From Brachymonas wangyanguii (GTDB taxonomy: Bacteria > Pseudomonadota > Gammaproteobacteria > Burkholderiales > Burkholderiaceae_C), in contig NZ_CP173677.1 of the NCBI RefSeq assembly GCF_045055315.1, forward strand, positions 434,001 through 498,000: a stretch of 64,000 bases of DNA, read 5' to 3'. This document shows, piece by piece, positions 63,821-64,000 of the stretch (the first letter of the stretch is position 1; each line of letters starts with the position of its first letter). A program made the position numbers and the translations under genes. The notes under the pieces are model-generated. The model saw only the letters and a program-made list of their open reading frames with translations, did not search any database and was not told the DNA's origin.

Positions 63821-64000
63821 TCAGCGATCCGCATCTCCCAGACAGACATACTTCAGCTCCAGATACTCGTCCAGGCCATGGCGCGAGCCTTCGCGGCCCA
63901 GGCCGGATTGCTTGACACCGCCAAACGGGGCCTGTTCGGTGCTGATGATGCCGGTGTTGACGCCGACAATGCCGTATTCCAGCGCCTCGCTGACGCGGAA
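63821..64000 (-). CDS. gabD: NAD(P)-dependent succinate-semialdehyde dehydrogenase, 3' end
   Basis: The last 59 codons of an aldehyde dehydrogenase, open to the window edge: FRVSEALEYGIVGVNTGIIS, then APFGGVKQSGLGREGSRHG and DEYLELKYVCLGDADR. The VNTGIIS and PFGGVKQSGLGREG signatures are typical of GabD-type enzymes, which oxidise succinate semialdehyde to succinate in GABA catabolism. The N-terminus and catalytic Cys lie outside the window, so substrate assignment rests on C-terminal similarity. Confidence 0.85.
   Translation of the reverse strand, partial: FRVSEALEYGIVGVNTGIISTEQAPFGGVKQSGLGREGSRHGLDEYLELKYVCLGDADR

Overview
This is a 64 kb chromosomal window from a GC-rich betaproteobacterium, most likely order Burkholderiales (Alcaligenaceae or Comamonadaceae-like). 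The pointers are the rsmB-DUF4390-ntrY-ntrX order, an NtrX with no AAA+ domain, phaC followed by a MaoC-Pta fusion and ackA, the pyrG-kdsA-eno-ftsB operon and a DUF455 protein. The genus cannot be fixed from the sequence alone. Most of the window is dense core-genome coding. Long reverse-strand open frames lie opposite many genes and are codon-bias artefacts.

Layout. 1-8.7 kb: 3' part of rpoC, then rsmB, a DUF4390 gene and the ntrYX two-component pair. 8.76-12.6 kb: a tRNA-Phe gene, a short run of minus-strand phage-type genes (prophage remnant with no integrase visible) and an IS3-family element that truncates the first of them. 12.7-20 kb: a MOSC protein, a Tat-exported sulfide:quinone oxidoreductase-like flavoprotein with a small membrane partner, and the phaC-pta-ackA polyhydroxyalkanoate/acetate cluster. 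20-27 kb: two small hypotheticals, tal-pgi, a small heat-shock protein, an orphan GyrB-type TOPRIM protein and groES-groEL behind a perfect CIRCE operator. 27-38.5 kb: mixed housekeeping (NlpC/P60 lipoprotein, ferric-reductase-like protein, MenA-type prenyltransferase, tsaE-amiC, queG, xerD, enoyl-CoA hydratase, DUF455, gamma carbonic anhydrase, hslO). 38.5-42.7 kb: pyrG-kdsA-eno-ftsB.

42.9-44.2 kb is a second IS3-family element whose orfB carries a nonsense codon. 44.5-49.6 kb holds etfQO, a thioesterase, an AhpD-like protein and a PAS-LuxR regulator divergent from scoAB, with a 26-bp inverted repeat between them. 49.7-54.4 kb holds catalase, a DedA-rhodanese fusion, a 52-residue basic protein and panB-panC. 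54.5-61.5 kb is a complete tripartite RND efflux locus with a divergent AcrR-type repressor and an operator nearly identical to the classical acrAB operator. The end holds an MFS transporter pseudogene with a large internal deletion, an alpha/beta hydrolase, tRNA-Gly(CCC) and the 3' end of a succinate-semialdehyde dehydrogenase gene.

No defence island, CRISPR array, rRNA operon, or large biosynthetic or secretion cluster was seen. The most interesting items are the orphan TOPRIM protein, the regulatory palindromes, a recurring TANAAT box 6-7 nt before start codons (suggesting leaderless mRNAs), and the IS-bounded scars.
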